This document shows positions 63,101-64,000 of a DNA stretch of 64,000 bases, one piece after another. A program made the position numbers and the translations under genes. The notes under the pieces were generated by a model. That model was not told where the DNA came from. It saw only the letters and a list, made by a program, of their open reading frames with translations, and searched no databases. The DNA is from Methylobacter sp. (GTDB taxonomy: Bacteria; Pseudomonadota; Gammaproteobacteria; Methylococcales; Methylomonadaceae): the NCBI RefSeq assembly GCF_030680395.1, contig NZ_JAUXVR010000045.1:54784-118783 (forward strand), in the 5' to 3' direction. Position 1 is the stretch's first letter. The number at the start of each line of letters is the position of its first letter.

Positions 63101-64000
63101 GACAGCGATGCCGACGTCGGCGATAGCTTGAGCATCACCCAATTCACCGTGGCCGGAGACGCCACCGTTTATACCGCCGGGCAAACCGCCACCATTGCCG
63201 GTAAAGGCAGCCTGACCATCAACAGCAACGGCAGCTATGTGTTCACCCCGGCGGCTAATTACAACGGCAGCGTTCCGGTCGCCACTTACACGCTCAGCGA
63301 CGGCACCGCCACCACCACGGCGACTTTGACACTGACGGTCACCGCCGTCAACGATGTGCCGTTAGCCAAGAATAACAACTACACCGCGACCGAAGACACC
63401 TTGCTGACCGGCAAGAACATCATCACCGATAATGACGCCACGGCAGGCGCCGACAGCGATGTCGAGACCGCCACCGCGTCCCTGACCATCGCCAAAGTCG
63501 GCGGCACCGCCTGGGCCAGCCTGACCGGCGGCACCGACGCCGATCACTTGGCGGTCGACGGCTGGAAGCAAGTCAGCCTGACCAACGGCACCCTGTTCAT
63601 CAAGCAGGACGGCAGCACCGAGTACAATCCTGCGCTGAACAGCACCACCGGCGACAGCTTCACTTACACGGTAAGCGACGGCACCGGCGAGTCTGCCAGC
63701 GCCGCTACGGTGACGTTGAACGTGACGGCGGTCAACGATGCACCGACCAGCAGCGACGACAGCGTCACCACTAACGAAGACACCGCCAAACTGCTGGCCC
63801 TGACCGATTTCGGCAGTTACAGCGACACCGAAAACACCGCCATTGCGTCGGTCAAAATCACCACGCTGGAAAGCGACGGCAGCCTGGAATATTACAACGG
63901 CACCGACTGGATTGCGGTGACCCTGAACCAGGAAATCAGCGCCGCCGACATCGCCGCCAATAAACTGCGCTTCGTGCCGGATGCCAACGAGAACGGCAGC
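57179..64000 (+). CDS. Giant repeat-rich surface protein / adhesin (5' part; continues beyond the window)
   Basis: Open for 2274 codons to the right edge. ATG 57179 follows AAGGG. N-terminus: basic stretch, then LEPRMVFDGS (residues 23-32), a signature at the start of many giant bacterial surface proteins, and a domain with IEELGHSLDHALNGS (around 182-196), metalloprotease-like but without HExxH. Then tandem Ig-like domains: Big/cadherin-like units (VANNDIATVSEDSSI, GNVLTNDSD), a VCBS-type repeat (GLYGTLKIGADGSY, near 59,250), a repeated YSDxE…ITTLE unit three times, Calx-beta-like domains (about 61.3-63.0 kb) and more cadherin-like units. Many acidic residues suggest calcium binding. Export is probably by type I secretion through an unseen C-terminal signal. 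Role: attachment or biofilm, inferred. Confidence 0.9.
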   Translation, partial: MKHSPRSWSKARQKSSRSLRLVLEPRMVFDGSVANVIDAQAAADPAPDASSDASLPIEAQAAESQTLPETSPAFSLADAQTEALRLISEFLQQPDAQNQLFTLFGGQQDVASQEWLDTAQSLSQDIVDGRYTVRVETIGNAQIGGIFAAYSGQGPSGEATIFINRDWLDRSPSRETVSRVLIEELGHSLDHALNGSRDTAGDEGEAFAASVLHSDLSDADRARIAAEDDRSTVYLDGQIYEVEDAALTFSAVYKGTPSSWSQEAQQIQNVATVSGSNFKFTSLDPNAPYFSGNNVSGTLTYTDNLGASQSVDGVVSRLFKTGNTVEGLFFYAWGNTTTIGDGATDAAETSYILCIDPSKFTDGHSYYSTSSDPVDTKMNALIVPNSAPVANNDIATVSEDSSITGNVLTNDSDVNLDSLAVSAFTIAGSAGPFVTGTPYAISGVGSLTLNSNGSYTFTPAANYAGPVPLITYTVSDGSATSTATLSISITPVNDAPTGTDDSVTTTKDTPVILGISDFGSYSDVESSPLAKIQITTLETKGALQYYNGSSWVDVPLNQEITAADINAGKLRYTPASGESGASYTTIGFKVSDGSAYSAGAYTLTVNVNAGNAAPVANADTAPDAVEAGYNITGTNPAGNVLSNDSDADTAITAGTTHKVTLAGNAGANTSGAVASGTTSSSSPAGIAGLYGTLKIGADGSYIYEVDNNNATVQALRTTANTLTETFTYTMADASGATASSTLTVVIKGSNDAPVAVNDYDTLQETALSGGNYGSTSGNVLPNDTDVDAGDSKTVSGSYAIATGSSNGSVTVTFTGNGLASVSTGDYVYIDGATPQILTVNGIAITATKTASGITLSNQSALTQNDQGVTLVSGSILGFSGNNPPSGGYKTATINSTEAPSSTTIGVSNITNTISIGMSVTNGTDTRTVTGVTYDGSGNITQITVNTAVAWSAANLTFSAPASTTLTGRYGTLTLSSTGSYTYNLTSNALNDGQSFTEQFSYRLSDTGGATDDAVLYITVSGTTTTTLADDSVTVAEDSGTYIIGASNLLTNDTNATSITGFSWNGQTATAGNSITVSGIGVLTVNSNGTFSFNPEDNYTGTVPSVTYTATDGTYAASATLSISITPANDAPTATDDTVTTLEDTTVILALSDFGAYSDIENTALATIKITTLETSGSLEYNNGTSWVPVTQDQEISVADISAGKLRFVPAADANGSPYTTVGFKVSDGTDYSTGAYTLTLNVTPVNDAPINTVPGAQTLSDYQTLTFTSGLSVADIDDASLTVNLSVANGTLSTTLDNQNGTGGKSGGGTAGSPLVLTGTKAEINAMLASLVYTPDGGFSGADTLRMVTTDAGGLSDTDYVAITVNADNRALTVSSPTVNEASPYAVFSVSGATGQKVFLALDITGTGTGYAVSGSDFLPSLEYFNGTSWTAYTGAPVAIPVGGTVLLVRTPILQDTVNEGSETFKLTAANTAGVANATGGIATIRDDGQGDIYPDNTTGATDNGATKDDDRPLAVNNITVNEASAYAVFEVTGVAGQKVASLALVDGTAQGGSDYGTSFEYFNSGTGTWTAYSPSITLDGTGKLLVRTTINNDTVTPVYEGAETFGLVATNVGGRSFSGTAVILDDGTGDIYPNNTTGTKDPSPTGLDYDSAVSVTAFGPVNEGSTFAMFTVTGTAGVPLELSLNNRSTALELDSTQSNYAKIEYSDDGSNWTVYTWDGTEGNKPTAPGSPGNGTFYVRVTIASETDTIHEGAETFDLIATTIATGTTLTQSAYATSTIIDNGTGSKYDGTITSGTPTSNNSSLDNDTPTLTVSSPTVSEGDGYAVFTVSIDHASTTNISFTPSLSNVTATLATDTAAANTLEVSTNGGTSWSTVSGAVTIAAGQTSVQLRLAITDDTAIESSETFTLSTGTVTGTLTSSTAVIGTATITDNDSPSNHTPVAQNDTGSTAEDTTLTVSAANGLITSTLVSGGIDSDADVGDSLSITQFTVAGDATVYTAGQTATIAGKGSLTINSNGSYVFTPAANYNGSVPVATYTLSDGTATTTATLTLTVTAVNDVPLAKNNNYTATEDTLLTGKNIITDNDATAGADSDVETATASLTIAKVGGTAWASLTGGTDADHLAVDGWKQVSLTNGTLFIKQDGSTEYNPALNSTTGDSFTYTVSDGTGESASAATVTLNVTAVNDAPTSSDDSVTTNEDTAKLLALTDFGSYSDTENTAIASVKITTLESDGSLEYYNGTDWIAVTLNQEISAADIAANKLRFVPDANENGS

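Noticed and set aside
58805..63571. Several minus-strand frames of 60 to 114 codons
   Set aside because: They are antisense shadows of the repetitive, GC-ending surface-protein gene.

Overview
This window comes from a gammaproteobacterium. Gene orders such as mraZ-rsmH-ftsL-ftsI-murE-murF-mraY-murD-ftsW-murG-murC-murB-ddl, lpoA-yraN-diaA-dolP, ribF-ileS-lspA and rluD-pgeF divergent from bamD are typical of that class. The style of the proteins and the many short palindromic repeats suggest a Methylococcales-type methanotroph, but no methane-oxidation gene lies here, so the genus-level placement is inference. I see no transposase, integrase, phage gene, tRNA or CRISPR array.

Layout. 1-14,946: the division and cell-wall (dcw) cluster, all on the minus strand, read from a well-formed promoter with a MraZ operator at about 14,873-14,946. 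15.2-15.6 kb: RNase P RNA. 15.7-21.5 kb: rsmI, divergent from lpoA-yraN-diaA-dolP and a FAD-linked oxidase. 21.7-25.1 kb: flavin reductase, nadC and a DUF1631 gene. 25.2-31.2 kb: ampD, lspA, ileS, ribF, an Lpp-like lipoprotein and an L,D-transpeptidase. 31.3-32.9 kb: phosphoglucomutase. 33.3-35.9 kb: six small membrane or exported proteins of unknown role, one resembling PilP. 36-41.9 kb: ZIP transporter, pgeF, rluD, bamD and priA. 42.2-50.7 kb: a signalling block on one strand (exported methyltransferase-like protein, REC-PAS-GGDEF cyclase, receiver protein, CHASE kinase, and a kinase with an ethylene-receptor-type membrane domain). 50.8-53.9 kb: dsbB and a CBS / PII-like / DUF1538 / DUF1538 operon. 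54.1-56.8 kb: a two-component system. 57.2 kb to the right edge: a giant repeat-rich surface protein that runs off the window.

Most notable sequence observations. (1) A dispersed element of about 47 bp carries a consensus ribosome binding site plus ATG. It forms the apparent 5' ends of murB and murE, sits in frame inside lpoA, and has clearly inserted into the arm of a palindrome after the FAD oxidase. Its hairpin arms covary between copies. (2) A 51-bp tandem array between murD and ftsW is exactly spanned by a 78-codon reading frame that overlaps both neighbours by ATGA. (3) pgeF contains two in-frame palindromic insertions of another repeat type. (4) A kinase carries every residue I know to be required for copper and ethylene binding in plant ETR1, and is followed by a receiver protein and a c-di-GMP synthase.

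How the genes work together. The left part is peptidoglycan precursor synthesis and septation, with recycling and synthesis helpers (ampD, lpoA, L,D-transpeptidase) further right. BamD, DolP, LspA and the Lpp-like protein serve the outer membrane. The right part looks like environmental sensing feeding c-di-GMP and surface adhesion; that link is inferred from proximity only.
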